Positions 8,468 through 18,018 of a stretch of 64,000 nt of DNA are shown here, piece after piece. A program made the position numbers and the translations under genes. Below the pieces are notes generated by a model that did no database searches, was not told the DNA's origin, and saw only the letters and a program-made list of their open reading frames with translations. How positions within the stretch are numbered: the first letter of the stretch is position 1; each line of letters opens with the position of its first letter. Origin of the DNA: Candidatus Alistipes avicola (lineage in GTDB: Bacteria; Bacteroidota; Bacteroidia; Bacteroidales; Rikenellaceae); contig DWYR01000021.1 in assembly GCA_019118565.1 (NCBI GenBank), forward strand, positions 1-64,000, written 5' to 3'.

Positions 8468-9114
8468 GTGAAGTCGCCGAGAAGTCATTGGCTCGTGGGG
8501 TCGATAAACTGACCGATGCCGAGTTGCTCTCCCTGTTGTTGGAAGATGGGGCTTCGGGGCGGGAGGAGGTTCCTTCGGCGTTGTTGGCAAGTTTCGGCGG
8601 CCAACTTGCCGAGTTGGCGCGGGCGGATATTGCCCGTCTGCGTATGGCCGGAGGGATTGGTCTGAAGCGGGCCCTGCGAATCCAGGCAGCTATTGAGTTG
8701 GGACGTCGTGTCCTTTCGACGGAGGTGCAGGAGGCGCGGACGATCACTTCGAGCGACGATGTAGTTCGTATGTTCCGGCCCGACATGACCGCAAAGACCT
8801 ATGAGGAGTGTTGGTGTCTCTTCTTAACCTCTTCGAATCGCATTATCGAACGTATGCGTATGAGTCAGGGAGGAATTCAGGCAACGGTGGTCGATCATCG
8901 GTTGATCGTTAAGCGGGCTTTGGAACTGCTCTCCACGCAAATAATTCTGGTTCACAACCATCCTTCGGGATCGGCTGAACCCAGTGGACAGGACAAAGTC
9001 CTTACTCAGAAAATTGCCCGTGCGGCCGCCTTGTTCGATATCCGTTTATTGGATCATCTGATTATCTCGAGCGAGGGTGATTTCAGTTTCCGTCAGGCCG
9101 GTTTGCTCTATTAA
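8464..9114 (+). CDS. radC: RadC family JAB1/MPN-domain protein
   Basis: 216 aa. A helix-hairpin-helix N-terminal part (LTDAELLSLLL; GIGLKRALRIQAAIELGRR) precedes a JAMM metalloprotease-like domain with HNHPSG (His164, His166) and Asp177. The function of RadC is unresolved; it is no longer considered an established DNA repair protein. It is a few residues shorter at the N-terminus than typical members. It is translationally coupled to rnc by a 4-nt overlap. Confidence 0.9.
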   Translation: MSEVAEKSLARGVDKLTDAELLSLLLEDGASGREEVPSALLASFGGQLAELARADIARLRMAGGIGLKRALRIQAAIELGRRVLSTEVQEARTITSSDDVVRMFRPDMTAKTYEECWCLFLTSSNRIIERMRMSQGGIQATVVDHRLIVKRALELLSTQIILVHNHPSGSAEPSGQDKVLTQKIARAAALFDIRLLDHLIISSEGDFSFRQAGLLY

Positions 9115-9179
9115 TTCTCGGTTGGAGTGAATAATCTCCATCCGAAGAGTGTTTCTGAGGGTGGAAGGGGCACGTGCCG

Positions 9180-9210
9180 TTGGAAAATCCTGTTTTATTT
9201 CCTACATTTG
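9180..9210 (+). promoter_or_regulatory. Promoter of glyS-ruvX-def
   Basis: TTG (9180-9182), 20 nt, TACATTTG (9203-9210): full -7 consensus. The predicted leader to the glyS start is about 85 nt. Confidence 0.7.
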
Positions 9211-9300
9211 CAACAATGCAACGATGGGTTGCTGATTGGTGGAATCGGCCCTGTTTTCGTCGCTTTATAGTTTGGAATCAAAGAAAAACAATCGATTGAT

Positions 9301-10842
9301 ATGACCCAGGATGAACTTTTCAAGAAGCTGGTCGCTCACTGCAAGGAGTACGGCTTTATTTTCCCTTCGAGTGAAATTTACGACGGTTTGGGAGCCGTGT
9401 ATGATTACGGCCAGAACGGCGTTGAGTTGAAGAACAACATCAAACGTTACTGGTGGGATGCCATGGTCAAACTTCACGAGAATATCGTAGGTTTGGATTC
9501 GGCGATCTTCATGCATCCCCGTACGTGGGAGGCTTCGGGTCATGTGGGTGCTTTCAATGACCCGTTGATCGACAACAAGGATTCGAAGAAGCGTTACCGC
9601 GCGGATGTGCTGATCGAGGATTGGCTGGCCAAGCAGGACGAGAAGATCCAAAAGGAGGTCGACAAGGCGAAAAAACGTTTCGGTGAGGCTTTCAACGAGG
9701 AGCAGTATCGTTCGACCTCACCGCGTGTATTGGAAATTGCCGCAGTGCGCGACAAGGTGCATCGCCGTTTTGCAGAGGCTTTGAATGCCAATGATCTGGA
9801 TGAGTTGCGACAGATCATCCTCGACTGCGAGATCGTATGCCCGATTTCGGGTACGCGCAACTGGACCGAGGTGCGTCAGTTCAACCTGATGTTCTCGACC
9901 CAGATGGGATCGACGGCCGACGGGGCCAATACGATCTACCTGCGTCCCGAGACCGCCCAGGGAATCTTTGTCAACTTCCTGAACGTACAGAAGACCGGCC
10001 GCATGAAGTTGCCGTTCGGTATTGCCCAGATCGGTAAGGCATTCCGTAACGAGATCGTGGCCCGTCAGTTCATCTTCCGTATGCGTGAGTTCGAGCAGAT
10101 GGAGATGCAGTTCTTCGTTCGCCCGGGTGAAGAGATGGGGTGGTGGAGCCGCTGGCGCGATGCTCGTATGAAGTGGCACCGTGCGTTGGGATTCGGCGAT
10201 GATAACTACCGTTTCCATGACCATGAGAAGTTGGCCCACTATGCCAATGCGGCAACCGATATCGAATATAACTTCCCGTTCGGCTTCAAGGAGGTGGAGG
10301 GTATCCACTCGCGTACGGATTTCGACCTGTCGCGCCATCAGGAGTATTCGGGTAAGAAGATTCAGTACTTCGATCCCGAAACGGGCGAAAGCTACGTACC
10401 GTATGTGGTCGAAACGTCGATCGGTGTCGATCGTATGTTCCTGCAGGTTATGTCGGCCGCTTATACCGAGGAGCGGCTCGAAAACGGCGAGGAGCGTGTC
10501 GTGCTGCGTTTCCCGGCGGCGTTGGCTCCGGTGAAGGTCGCCATCCTGCCGCTGGTCAAGAAGGACGGGATGCCGGAGGTGGCCCAGCAGATTGTCGATC
10601 GGTTGAAATACGATTTCAATGTCGTTTACGATGAGAAGGATTCGGTAGGTAAACGTTACCGTCGTCAGGATGCGATCGGTACGCCGTTCTGTGTAACCGT
10701 TGACGGTCAGACCCTCGAGGATAATACGGTAACGGTTCGTTTCCGCGATACGATGCAGCAGGAGCGTGTGGCAATCGACGACCTGTTCGCGATGGTGAAC
10801 GAGGCTTGCTCGATCCGCACGTTATTGAAAAAACTCGCTTAA
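9301..10842 (+). CDS. glyS: Glycyl-tRNA synthetase (alpha2 type)
   Basis: 513 aa. This is the single-chain dimeric GlyRS, not the alpha2beta2 enzyme. It opens with FKKLVAHCKEYGFIFPSSEIYDGL and contains the class II motif 2 region FRNEIVARQFIFRMREFEQMEMQFF, motif 3 (SIGVDRMF..) and a C-terminal anticodon-binding domain (about 405-513). It charges tRNA-Gly in the cytoplasm. It is the first gene of a three-gene unit with ruvX 3 nt downstream. Confidence 0.96.
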   Translation: MTQDELFKKLVAHCKEYGFIFPSSEIYDGLGAVYDYGQNGVELKNNIKRYWWDAMVKLHENIVGLDSAIFMHPRTWEASGHVGAFNDPLIDNKDSKKRYRADVLIEDWLAKQDEKIQKEVDKAKKRFGEAFNEEQYRSTSPRVLEIAAVRDKVHRRFAEALNANDLDELRQIILDCEIVCPISGTRNWTEVRQFNLMFSTQMGSTADGANTIYLRPETAQGIFVNFLNVQKTGRMKLPFGIAQIGKAFRNEIVARQFIFRMREFEQMEMQFFVRPGEEMGWWSRWRDARMKWHRALGFGDDNYRFHDHEKLAHYANAATDIEYNFPFGFKEVEGIHSRTDFDLSRHQEYSGKKIQYFDPETGESYVPYVVETSIGVDRMFLQVMSAAYTEERLENGEERVVLRFPAALAPVKVAILPLVKKDGMPEVAQQIVDRLKYDFNVVYDEKDSVGKRYRRQDAIGTPFCVTVDGQTLEDNTVTVRFRDTMQQERVAIDDLFAMVNEACSIRTLLKKLA

Positions 10843-10845
10843 AGG

Positions 10846-11262
10846 GTGGGGCGTATCCTGGCCATAGACTACGGAACCCGGCGGACGGGTATTGCCGTGA
10901 GCGATCCGCTCCGGATTATTGCCGGAGGACTCGAAACGGTCGATACGAAGGGGTTGGAGCGCTGGCTGGCCCGCTATTTTGCCGATAACGATGTTTCGAC
11001 CATCGTACTCGGCAAACCGACACAGATGAACGGCGCACCCTCCGAGACGTGGCGTTTTGTAGAACCGTTGGCTGCGCGTCTGCGCAGGGCCTATCCGGAC
11101 AAGGAGGTGGTCTTCTATGACGAGCGTTTTACCTCGGTGATCGCCCATCGTACGATGCTCGACAGCGGGATCGGCAAGATGGCCCGGCGGGATCGGGCCT
11201 TGGTGGACAAGATCTCGGCGACGATCATCCTGCAAGGGTATATGGAGAGTATAAAGAAGTAG
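10846..11262 (+). CDS. ruvX: Holliday junction resolvase-like RuvX/YqgF
   Basis: 138 aa, GTG start preceded by AAAGG right after the glyS stop. The RNase H-like fold is shown by the N-terminal LAIDYGTRRTGIAVSD strand with catalytic Asp, VLGKPTQMNG and VVFYDERFTS. Family members act in pre-16S rRNA 5'-end processing and were earlier proposed as Holliday junction resolvases. Confidence 0.92.
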   Translation: MGRILAIDYGTRRTGIAVSDPLRIIAGGLETVDTKGLERWLARYFADNDVSTIVLGKPTQMNGAPSETWRFVEPLAARLRRAYPDKEVVFYDERFTSVIAHRTMLDSGIGKMARRDRALVDKISATIILQGYMESIKK

Positions 11263-11284
11263 AATAACGCACTTAGAGTAAGAT

Positions 11285-11830
11285 ATGATTTATCCGATCG
11301 TTGTTTATGGGGCGCAGGTGCTGCGGGAGAAAGCCCAGCCGATTGCCCCGGATTATCCGGAGGTCAAAAAGTTGATCGAGGATATGTTTTTAACGCTCGA
11401 TGAGGCGGAGGGAGTCGGTCTGGCTGCTCCGCAGATTGGGAAGAGCATACGGCTTTTCATTGTCGATTGCACGCCTTGGGGGGAAGAGCATCCCGAACTG
11501 GCCGATTTCCGTCGTGCGTTTATCAATCCGGAAATTTATGAGATGTCGGAGGAGACCAAACTCTACGAGGAGGGGTGTCTTTCGCTGCCGGGACTGCATG
11601 AGTCGGTCCGCCGTTCGCTTGCGATCCGGATGCGTTACCTGGATGAGGATTTCCAACCGCACGATGAAGAGTTCGTCGGCCTGCCAGCTTGGGTAATCCA
11701 GCATGAATATGACCATCTGGAGGGTACGGTATTTACCGACCGTCTCTCGCCGCTGCGTCGGAATCTGATCAAGAGCAAGCTGTTGAATCTGGCAAAAGGG
11801 CGTTACAGATGTACCTATAAAACAAAATAG
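11285..11830 (+). CDS. def: Peptide deformylase
   Basis: 181 aa. All three motifs are present: GVGLAAPQIG (43-52), EEGCLSLPG with metal ligand Cys98, and HEYDHLEG with His140, Glu141 and His144. It removes the N-formyl group from nascent proteins. It closes the glyS-ruvX-def unit, followed by a hairpin terminator. Confidence 0.96.
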   Translation: MIYPIVVYGAQVLREKAQPIAPDYPEVKKLIEDMFLTLDEAEGVGLAAPQIGKSIRLFIVDCTPWGEEHPELADFRRAFINPEIYEMSEETKLYEEGCLSLPGLHESVRRSLAIRMRYLDEDFQPHDEEFVGLPAWVIQHEYDHLEGTVFTDRLSPLRRNLIKSKLLNLAKGRYRCTYKTK

Positions 11831-11861
11831 CGGACAGATCAATAGTTTGGTCCGTTTCTTG

Positions 11862-11890
11862 AATCCCGATTGTATATCGGGATTTTCTTT
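11862..11890 (+). terminator. Rho-independent terminator after def
   Basis: A perfect 9-bp stem AATCCCGAT / ATCGGGATT with a 5-nt loop, ending in a T-rich tail (TTTTCTTTT). Confidence 0.75.
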
Positions 11891-11962
11891 TATATCCCGG
11901 GAATGCGGATAGGACAAACGAGAATAGAATAGGGAAAAATCGGATCATTCCTGCATGAAATG

Positions 11963-11993
11963 TTGAATGGAACCGGGATTTTGCTTATCTTTA
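11963..11993 (+). promoter_or_regulatory. Promoter of the small outer-membrane protein gene
   Basis: TTG (11963-11965), 20 nt, TATCTTTA (11986-11993), one base off the -7 consensus, 35 nt before the start codon. Confidence 0.6.
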
Positions 11994-12028
11994 CATTAAA
12001 CAATAACACAACCTAAAAATCGAATTTT

Positions 12029-12517
12029 ATGAAAAAGTTATTACTTGCTTTGGCTTTCGGATTGCTTGCATGGTCTGCATCGGCTCAAAACTGGGCGGTC
12101 GGCGGTCGTATCGGTTCCGGTTTTCAAGCCGTAGGCCAGTATGTATTCAACACGAACAACTACGTCGAGGCTCGTTTCGGTATGTATTTTGCCAATGCCG
12201 GTTCTACGTTGACGGCTGATTTCTCGGCTTTCTATAACTGGAATGTCTGCAACATGGATTGGACACCTTCGGCAGGACGCTGGTTCTTCGATGCCGGTTG
12301 CGGTCTCAATGTCGGCGGTAAGAGCCATTATGCTTATGTCGGTGTTGCCGGTATGGCCAAATTGGGTATCGCGTTCAAGGGCGCTCCGGTGAAACTGTCG
12401 TTCGACTGGTCTCCGTCGTTCGGTCCGGGAATTGCTTATTGGGACGGAGGTTCGCACTCCGAGTTTAATGAACGCGCCTTGTGTAACTTCGGTATCACTT
12501 GCGTCTATTGTTTCTAA
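12029..12517 (+). CDS. Small secreted protein, probable outer-membrane beta-barrel
   Basis: 162 aa. A clear Sec signal peptide (MKKLLLALAFGLLAWSASAQ) is cleaved after the Ala before Gln. The mature part alternates aromatic and small residues in short strands (GGRIGSGFQAVGQYVF, YVEARFGMYF, LTADFSAFYNW, AKLGIAF, KLSFDWSPSF) and ends in an aromatic-terminal strand, as in 8-stranded outer-membrane barrels of Bacteroidales. Specific function unknown. Three cysteines near the C-terminal end (CNFGITCVYCF) are unusual for a barrel. It sits alone between promoter and terminator. Confidence 0.75.
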   Translation: MKKLLLALAFGLLAWSASAQNWAVGGRIGSGFQAVGQYVFNTNNYVEARFGMYFANAGSTLTADFSAFYNWNVCNMDWTPSAGRWFFDAGCGLNVGGKSHYAYVGVAGMAKLGIAFKGAPVKLSFDWSPSFGPGIAYWDGGSHSEFNERALCNFGITCVYCF

Positions 12518-12540
12518 GAGAACTGCGTGGTAATGAAAGA

Positions 12541-12578
12541 CAGAGCCGGGACTCGATCGAGTCCCGGCTCTGCCTTTT
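12541..12578 (+). terminator. Very strong terminator between the convergent OMP genes
   Basis: A 32-nt perfect palindrome (12541-12572; arms CAGAGCCGGGACTC with complement, GATC loop) followed by CCTTTTTA. It lies between two convergent genes and may stop both. Confidence 0.85.
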
Positions 12579-12599
12579 TAAGATGTTATTCTTTTCACC

Positions 12600-13061
12600 T
12601 TAGAAAGAGAAGGTTGTTCCGATGGATAGGACGATCGGATTTCTTGCAAAGCGAGCTGTCTGGATTTTCCATCTGAGATCGGCCGAGAGGCTCCAATGGC
12701 GGGTTATGCGGTAGTCCGCCCCAGCTCCGAGATCGACTCCGCAGGACCAATCTCCCAAATCGTTTACGCCGAGTCCGACAAGGGGAAATATGTTCCATTT
12801 ATCGGCCACCTCGAAGAGATACTGAACGTTGCAGTTCAGGTCGATCGAACAGTCGGAGCGGCAGGGAACGATCAGGTTGGTCTCCAGTCGCAGTGGATCC
12901 GTCAGGTTGTAACGGTAATATCCCCCGATACCGAAAATAGCTCCTCTGCCCGTGTTGGTATAGAGGCTGATCTTTGGGCCGACGGCCATGGTCCCTTTGT
13001 TCTGTGCCGATACGCCGATGGCTGCCATCAGCATAAGTGTTGTGAGGAGTATTTTTTTCAT
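12600..13061 (-). CDS. Small secreted outer-membrane barrel protein
   Basis: 153 aa with signal peptide MKKILLTTLMLMAAIGVSAQ and mature start NKGTMAVGPKISLY. Regular beta-strands (IFGIGGYYRYNL, RLETNLIVP, IFPLVGLGVND, VDLGAGADYRI, WSLSADLRWKI) and a terminal IGTTFSF strand ending in Phe fit an OmpX/porin-family 8-strand barrel. Two cysteines (about residues 67 and 71) followed by a third near 77 stand out. Function unknown. It is convergent to the similar-sized OMP gene at 12029-12517. Confidence 0.78.
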   Translation of the reverse strand: MKKILLTTLMLMAAIGVSAQNKGTMAVGPKISLYTNTGRGAIFGIGGYYRYNLTDPLRLETNLIVPCRSDCSIDLNCNVQYLFEVADKWNIFPLVGLGVNDLGDWSCGVDLGAGADYRITRHWSLSADLRWKIQTARFARNPIVLSIGTTFSF

Positions 13062-13141
13062 GCGTAAATAAGTTACAGTAAAGACTCTCGTCTATACGAA
13101 AAGAAAACGAATAAAGCGTCTTTTTTCGTGTCTGAAGGATA

Positions 13142-13182
13142 ATAAGAAAAGCGGTTCTCTTTGAGAGAACCGCTTTTCTTAT
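13142..13182 (-). terminator. Terminator of ppdK
   Basis: A near-perfect 19-bp stem (core AAGAAAAGCGGTTCTCT at 13144-13160 with its complement at 13164-13180) and a 3-nt loop, directly after the ppdK stop codon on the minus strand, with A/T flanks. Confidence 0.8.
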
Positions 13183-13194
13183 ATTCAAAGTAGA

Positions 13195-15927
13195 TTAGTT
13201 CCCCTCTTTGAGAGCTGCGTGAGCGGCTGCAAGACGTGCGATAGGCACGCGGAACGGCGAGCAGCTTACATAGTTCAGACCTGCGAAGTGGCAGAACTCT
13301 ACCGACGAGGGTTCACCGCCGTGTTCGCCGCAGATACCGCACTTGAGGTTCTCGCGTGTACCGCGACCTTTGAATACGGCCTCGCGGATCAGCTGTCCTA
13401 CACCGTTGCGATCGAGGATCTGGAACGGGTCGTTCTTCAGAATACCCTTCTCGAGGTAGATCGGGAGGAACTTGCCGATATCATCGCGTGAGAATCCGAG
13501 CGTCATCTGCGTCAGGTCGTTCGTGCCGAATGAGAAGAACTCGGCAACCTCGGCGATCTGGTTGGCCGTAACGGCTGCACGCGGAACCTCGATCATCGTA
13601 CCGATCATGTACTCGATGCGGTCGTTACGCTCGGTAAAGACCTCCTCGGCCGTTCTGTCGATGATGTTCTTCTGATAACGCAACTCCTTGTGGTTACCTA
13701 CCAGCGGTACCATGATCTCGACGTGAACCGGAATACCCGTTGCTTTCACATTCATGGCAGCCTCGATGATGGCACGGGCCTGCATCTCGGTGATCTCGGG
13801 ATAGGTATTTCCCAGTCGGCATCCACGGTGTCCCAACATCGGGTTGAATTCGGTGAGCGACTCGACTTTGGCGACGATCTTCTCGAACGGGATGTGCATC
13901 TCCTCGGCCATTTCGCGCTGCTCCTTCTCGAAGTGAGGCACGAACTCATGCAACGGCGGATCGAGCAGACGTACCGTTACGGGATATCCGTTCATCACCT
14001 TGAACAGACCCTCGAAGTCACCACGCTGCATTGGGAGCAGTTTGGCAAGCGCTACACGACGGCCTGCCTCGTCATCGGCCAGAATCATCTCGCGAACGGC
14101 CTTGATACGGTCGCCCTCGAAGAACATATGCTCGGTACGGCAGAGGCCGATACCCTCGGCACCGAATTCAAATGCTTGGGCGGCATCTTTGGGTGAATCG
14201 GCATTGGCACGTACTTTCAGTACGGAATATTTCTGGGCCAGATCCATCAGTTTTGCGAAATCACCGCTCAGGTCGGCTGCCTGCGTAGCAACCTGTCCGA
14301 GGTAGACTTCGCCGGTCGAACCGTTCAGCGAGATCCAGTCGCCCTCTTTGATTTCAAAGCCGCCGACACGGATTGTGCGGGCCTTGTAGTCGATCAGCAA
14401 TTCACCGGCACCCGATACGCAGCATTTACCCATACCACGGGCAACGACAGCTGCGTGCGAGGTCATACCTCCGCGGGCGGTAAGGATACCGGCTGCATCG
14501 AGCATACCCTTCAGGTCCTCGGGAGAGGTTTCGATACGAACCAAAATGGCGCGCTGATGTTTCTCTTTGAGCATCTTCTCGGCATCGTCTGCGAAGAATA
14601 CAACCGGACCGGTTGCCGCACCCGGTGAAGCGGGCAGACCCTTTACGATTACCTGGGCGCTCTTCATGGCCTTCTTGTCGAATACGGGATGGAGTAGCTC
14701 GTCGAGTTTTTCGGGTTCGCAACGCAGTACGGCGGTCTTCTCGTCGATCAGACCCTCCTTGAGCATATCCATGGCAATCTTGACCATGGCGGCACCGGTA
14801 CGTTTACCGTTACGGCACTGCAGCATCCAGAGTTTACCGTCCTGGATCGTGAACTCGATGTCCTGCATGTCCTGGAAATACTGCTCCAGGTGGTGCTGGA
14901 TGTCGAACAGCTCCTTGTATACGTCGGGCATCACCTCCTCGAGCGAGGGGAATTTGCTGCGACGCTCCTCTTCGGAGATGTTCTGAGCGGCAGCCCAGCG
15001 GCGCGATCCCTCGATGGTGATCTGCTGCGGGGTGCGGATGCCGGCTACCACGTCCTCGCCCTGTGCGTTGATCAGGTACTCGCCGTTGAAGATGTTTTCA
15101 CCGGTGGCTGCATCGCGCGAGAAGGCTACACCCGTAGCCGAATTGTTGCCCATGTTACCGAATACCATGGCCTGCACGGTAACGGCGGTACCCCAGTCTG
15201 CGGGGATATTGTTGAGTTTGCGGTAAAGGATGGCGCGGTCGTTCATCCACGAGCCGAACACTGCGCCTACGGCACCCCAGAGCTGATCCCACGGATTGGT
15301 CGGGAACTCTTCGCCGGTGCGCTCCTTGATAGCCGCTTTGAACTGTCCGACCAACTCTTTCAGGTCGTCGGTGGTCAGTTCTGTGTCGTGCTGTACGCCG
15401 CGTTTTTGTTTCATTGCGTCGATCAGCTCCTCGAACGGATCATGCTCCTCTTTCGATGCGGGTTTCAAACCCAGCACGACATCTCCGTACATCTGTACGA
15501 AGCGGCGATACGAGTCCCATGCAAAACGGGGATTGCCCGTACGCTCGGCAATCGCAGCGACAGCCTGATCGTTCAGACCCAGGTTGAGGATCGTATCCAT
15601 CATGCCCGGCATCGATGCGCGGGCTCCCGAACGTACCGATACGAGCAGCGGCGATTTCGTGTCGCCGAATTTCATTCCGGTGAGCTGTTCGATGTTCTTC
15701 ATTGCCTCTTCCACCTCTGTGCGAAGCATCTCGATTACCTTCTCACGCCCTTTGGCGTAATATTCGGTACATACTTCCGTTGTGATGGTGAATCCGGGAG
15801 GAACCGGAATGCCGATGAGGTTCATCTCTGCCAGGTTGGCTCCTTTGCCACCGAGCAGTTCCCTCATTTTGCCGTTACCTTCCGCCTGTTTGTTGCCGAA
15901 GGTATAGACTCGTTTAACGTCTGCCAT
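13195..15927 (-). CDS. ppdK: Pyruvate, phosphate dikinase
   Basis: 910 aa, full length. It interconverts pyruvate, ATP and phosphate with PEP, AMP and PPi in the cytoplasm. The N-terminal nucleotide-binding domain ([31 protein letters not shown]), the swivelling phosphohistidine domain ([15 protein letters not shown], His491) and the C-terminal PEP/pyruvate barrel ([39 protein letters not shown]) appear in order. With pyk and nifJ in the window it sits at the PEP-pyruvate node of an anaerobe that conserves pyrophosphate energy. Own promoter and terminator; monocistronic. Confidence 0.97.
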   Translation of the reverse strand: MADVKRVYTFGNKQAEGNGKMRELLGGKGANLAEMNLIGIPVPPGFTITTEVCTEYYAKGREKVIEMLRTEVEEAMKNIEQLTGMKFGDTKSPLLVSVRSGARASMPGMMDTILNLGLNDQAVAAIAERTGNPRFAWDSYRRFVQMYGDVVLGLKPASKEEHDPFEELIDAMKQKRGVQHDTELTTDDLKELVGQFKAAIKERTGEEFPTNPWDQLWGAVGAVFGSWMNDRAILYRKLNNIPADWGTAVTVQAMVFGNMGNNSATGVAFSRDAATGENIFNGEYLINAQGEDVVAGIRTPQQITIEGSRRWAAAQNISEEERRSKFPSLEEVMPDVYKELFDIQHHLEQYFQDMQDIEFTIQDGKLWMLQCRNGKRTGAAMVKIAMDMLKEGLIDEKTAVLRCEPEKLDELLHPVFDKKAMKSAQVIVKGLPASPGAATGPVVFFADDAEKMLKEKHQRAILVRIETSPEDLKGMLDAAGILTARGGMTSHAAVVARGMGKCCVSGAGELLIDYKARTIRVGGFEIKEGDWISLNGSTGEVYLGQVATQAADLSGDFAKLMDLAQKYSVLKVRANADSPKDAAQAFEFGAEGIGLCRTEHMFFEGDRIKAVREMILADDEAGRRVALAKLLPMQRGDFEGLFKVMNGYPVTVRLLDPPLHEFVPHFEKEQREMAEEMHIPFEKIVAKVESLTEFNPMLGHRGCRLGNTYPEITEMQARAIIEAAMNVKATGIPVHVEIMVPLVGNHKELRYQKNIIDRTAEEVFTERNDRIEYMIGTMIEVPRAAVTANQIAEVAEFFSFGTNDLTQMTLGFSRDDIGKFLPIYLEKGILKNDPFQILDRNGVGQLIREAVFKGRGTRENLKCGICGEHGGEPSSVEFCHFAGLNYVSCSPFRVPIARLAAAHAALKEGN

Positions 15928-15974
15928 AATTTTCGATCTTAAGGGTCAATATTTATCCTGTATCTTATTCTGCA

Positions 15975-16004
15975 CAAAAATACGATAATTTTCGGATAAT
16001 CAAA
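15975..16004 (-). promoter_or_regulatory. Promoter of ppdK
   Basis: On the minus strand TTTG (16004-16001), 18 nt, TATTTTTG (15982-15975). The spacing is slightly short; the leader is about 40 nt. Confidence 0.55.
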
Positions 16005-16008
16005 AATC

Positions 16009-16827
16009 TTATTTAATATATAAAAATATTGGGAAATAATGCCCGCTGCCACCCGCATAGCTTTTTCGATAATAAACGGGACGAGGAGCTCCGCTGTGTG
16101 GGTCGAGCATGTCGCGTCGGGCGAAAATGTCAGCGCGTAGAATTGAGAAAGAGCGATCCGTCAGGATCCGATCGTGAAGCCACCATCCCCGTTGTGAGTA
16201 GGCATTTCCGCGACCTTGATTCTCGGCTTGGGCGAGAGCATCCTGTAGTTGCAGATCGTTGGCCGCGTGGGCTGGCAGTTTGCCTGCGCAAAGGATTCGG
16301 ACGTTCGGAGTTCGGTCGCGGATCTCTTCGATCAGTTCGGCCGCAAACCGGTTGCCGCGGGTCAAAAGAATCGCCAGCGGGTTGTCGTCCATCGTCCCCT
16401 CTATGCAGAGATAGCCGTATCCTTCCTCGATTCGTTCGGGGAAGAATCGATCCCCGTAATAGAGCAGGGCAAAGTCCATTCCGTCAAGCGAATTGAGTGT
16501 GCGATGGATATAGCTGTAGGGAAGGGATGACGCTTGTACTAAATCTTTTACGACCGCTTCGTTTTCGACTCCGTACAATCCCACCAAAGGCATCTCCATG
16601 CGCACAATTGTTTTGGCAACGAGTTCTACTTTGACCCGGTAGCGCTCATGGGTCCAATGCAAACGGCCGTCGGGCGTGTAGTCCGTATCGTTGTAGAAGA
16701 GCGAGGGTATCGTGTCATAAAGACGATCCAGGTCGTAGTAAGCGAATCCGATACGCTTTTGGGCGTATGAGGAGTCGATTGTCAGGAGAAGAATAATGAC
16801 AAACAATAGTTTCGGTGTCTTCTTCAT
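16009..16827 (-). CDS. Secreted EEP-fold (endonuclease/exonuclease/phosphatase-like) protein with lost catalytic residues
   Basis: 272 aa from the ATG that begins a good signal peptide (MKKTPKLLFVIILLLTIDSSYAQ); an in-frame ATG 78 nt upstream adds a non-signal extension and is rejected. The body follows Bacteroidales EEP proteins: FAYYDLDRLYDT for FYNLENLFDT, LHWTHERYRVK, LYGVENEAVV with Glu88 kept, MDFALLYY, and a final GGSGHYFPIFLYIK. The GDFND motif is replaced by GKLPA (182-186) and the catalytic SDH by SGHY (261-264). It is also shorter than usual relatives. Probably a non-catalytic binding protein or a decaying gene. Family resemblance is recalled, not searched. Confidence 0.65.
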   Translation of the reverse strand: MKKTPKLLFVIILLLTIDSSYAQKRIGFAYYDLDRLYDTIPSLFYNDTDYTPDGRLHWTHERYRVKVELVAKTIVRMEMPLVGLYGVENEAVVKDLVQASSLPYSYIHRTLNSLDGMDFALLYYGDRFFPERIEEGYGYLCIEGTMDDNPLAILLTRGNRFAAELIEEIRDRTPNVRILCAGKLPAHAANDLQLQDALAQAENQGRGNAYSQRGWWLHDRILTDRSFSILRADIFARRDMLDPHSGAPRPVYYRKSYAGGSGHYFPIFLYIK

Positions 16828-16959
16828 GGGAAACCCGGTGTCTGCTGGTAAGAAAGCGTTTGTCCCTGCTTGTCGGGATTCCGATTCGATTTTTTTCGAA
16901 TCCATCCGAAGGGACGGTATTTTTTTCGATCGACAGAAGATTCCGTGAGATAAATCAAA

Positions 16960-17994
16960 CTATTCGACAACCTCTTCGTCGGTATCGGTCTCCGCATAGA
17001 AAATATCCACATCTTTTTCCTCCGGATTTATCGCATAGCCGGTCTTGAAAATGGAAACGGAGATCGCCCCCGATTGGGTGATACTATCTAACGGCAATTC
17101 GTAAACCCCGGTGATGAGTTGTTTCAGTTCTCCTTTGACTGCCCCTGTCTTTCCTGCATCGATCGTTATGTCCTCGGAGGTCAACCCGTCGATATTGGCC
17201 GAAAAAATGAACGAGAGTTTCGTGGTTGTTTCCGTCTCGGACCCATTGGCACTCAATGAGCTCCATTCGATTTTTGTCCAGGGGTATAGATGGACGGTTT
17301 TCGATGCCGGGGTAAATTCGTATCCGTACTTTTCGATCCCGACATTCAGGTCGCCCTCTTCGGTAACATTGAGTAAGGACAGGTCGAATGTCCCGTTGCC
17401 TCGGTACGTCAGTTCTCCCTTCTCTGCGATCGTTGTCGATCCCGTCCCCTGATCCTCGTCCGTGTCGGTGCCATCTCCCTTTTTGAAAGTTATCTCTTCG
17501 GCTGATAACTCTTCGGCAATATCGCCGTTGAATGTCAGAGTCAGCATCGTAGTCGGTTCGTCGGAAGAGCCATTCCCAGTCAGTTCTTCCCATTGGACGG
17601 GAATGGTCGATCCGTATACGGTTACCCATTGAAGCGGAGGTGTGAAGAGATACCCCTCTTTTGCCACGGTAACAGCAATCTCGCCGATGTTATAGATTCT
17701 CCGTACGGTTAAATCATAGATACCTCCTCCTTGGGGCGTAATGCCGCTTGCGATGGTTCCTGTTTGCCCCGTCGTTAGAAAAATATCGGACAGGCTCAGC
17801 CCCTCGATCTCCTGGTCGAAAGTCAGGGTGAGGGAGGTGGTTCGTTCCTGATCCGATCCGTTTGCCGTTGCCGAATCGAATACGATGTCGGTCGTGGGGC
17901 CGATCAGGCTGTAATTATCGTCATTGTTGCACCCCATCAGAAACAAGGTGGTCGACCAAATGAAGACGGAAAGGATATTCTGGATGGATTTCAT
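16960..17994 (-). CDS. Lipoprotein with three tandem Ig-like/hydrophobic repeat modules
   Basis: 344 aa from the ATG of a lipoprotein signal (lipobox FLMGC, then NNDDN). Three modules of roughly 90-105 residues follow, each opening with x-ANGS(D/E)..TT.L.(L/F).F and running through an SxxDI strand to a final GY.(F/I).P....V..Y segment (modules start near mature VFDSATANGS, VQWEELTGNGS and IEWSSLSANGS). Module 2 has an acidic insertion (TDTDEDQGTG). The pattern resembles bacterial Ig-like modules of surface adhesins; the role is unknown. The C-terminus is acidic. A longer upstream start is rejected because the promoter at 18019-18050 lies inside that extension. Confidence 0.72.
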   Translation of the reverse strand: MKSIQNILSVFIWSTTLFLMGCNNDDNYSLIGPTTDIVFDSATANGSDQERTTSLTLTFDQEIEGLSLSDIFLTTGQTGTIASGITPQGGGIYDLTVRRIYNIGEIAVTVAKEGYLFTPPLQWVTVYGSTIPVQWEELTGNGSSDEPTTMLTLTFNGDIAEELSAEEITFKKGDGTDTDEDQGTGSTTIAEKGELTYRGNGTFDLSLLNVTEEGDLNVGIEKYGYEFTPASKTVHLYPWTKIEWSSLSANGSETETTTKLSFIFSANIDGLTSEDITIDAGKTGAVKGELKQLITGVYELPLDSITQSGAISVSIFKTGYAINPEEKDVDIFYAETDTDEEVVE

Positions 17995-18018
17995 GTTGTC
18001 GTACGGTCGTGTTTCTTG

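Noticed and set aside
12541..12572. Perfect 32-nt palindrome as an insertion-sequence end or operator
   Set aside because: It sits right after a stop codon, has a GATC loop and a T run, and separates convergent genes, so a terminator explains it.
14890..15942. 350-aa open frame antisense to ppdK
   Set aside because: Shadow of a full-length, motif-complete PPDK.
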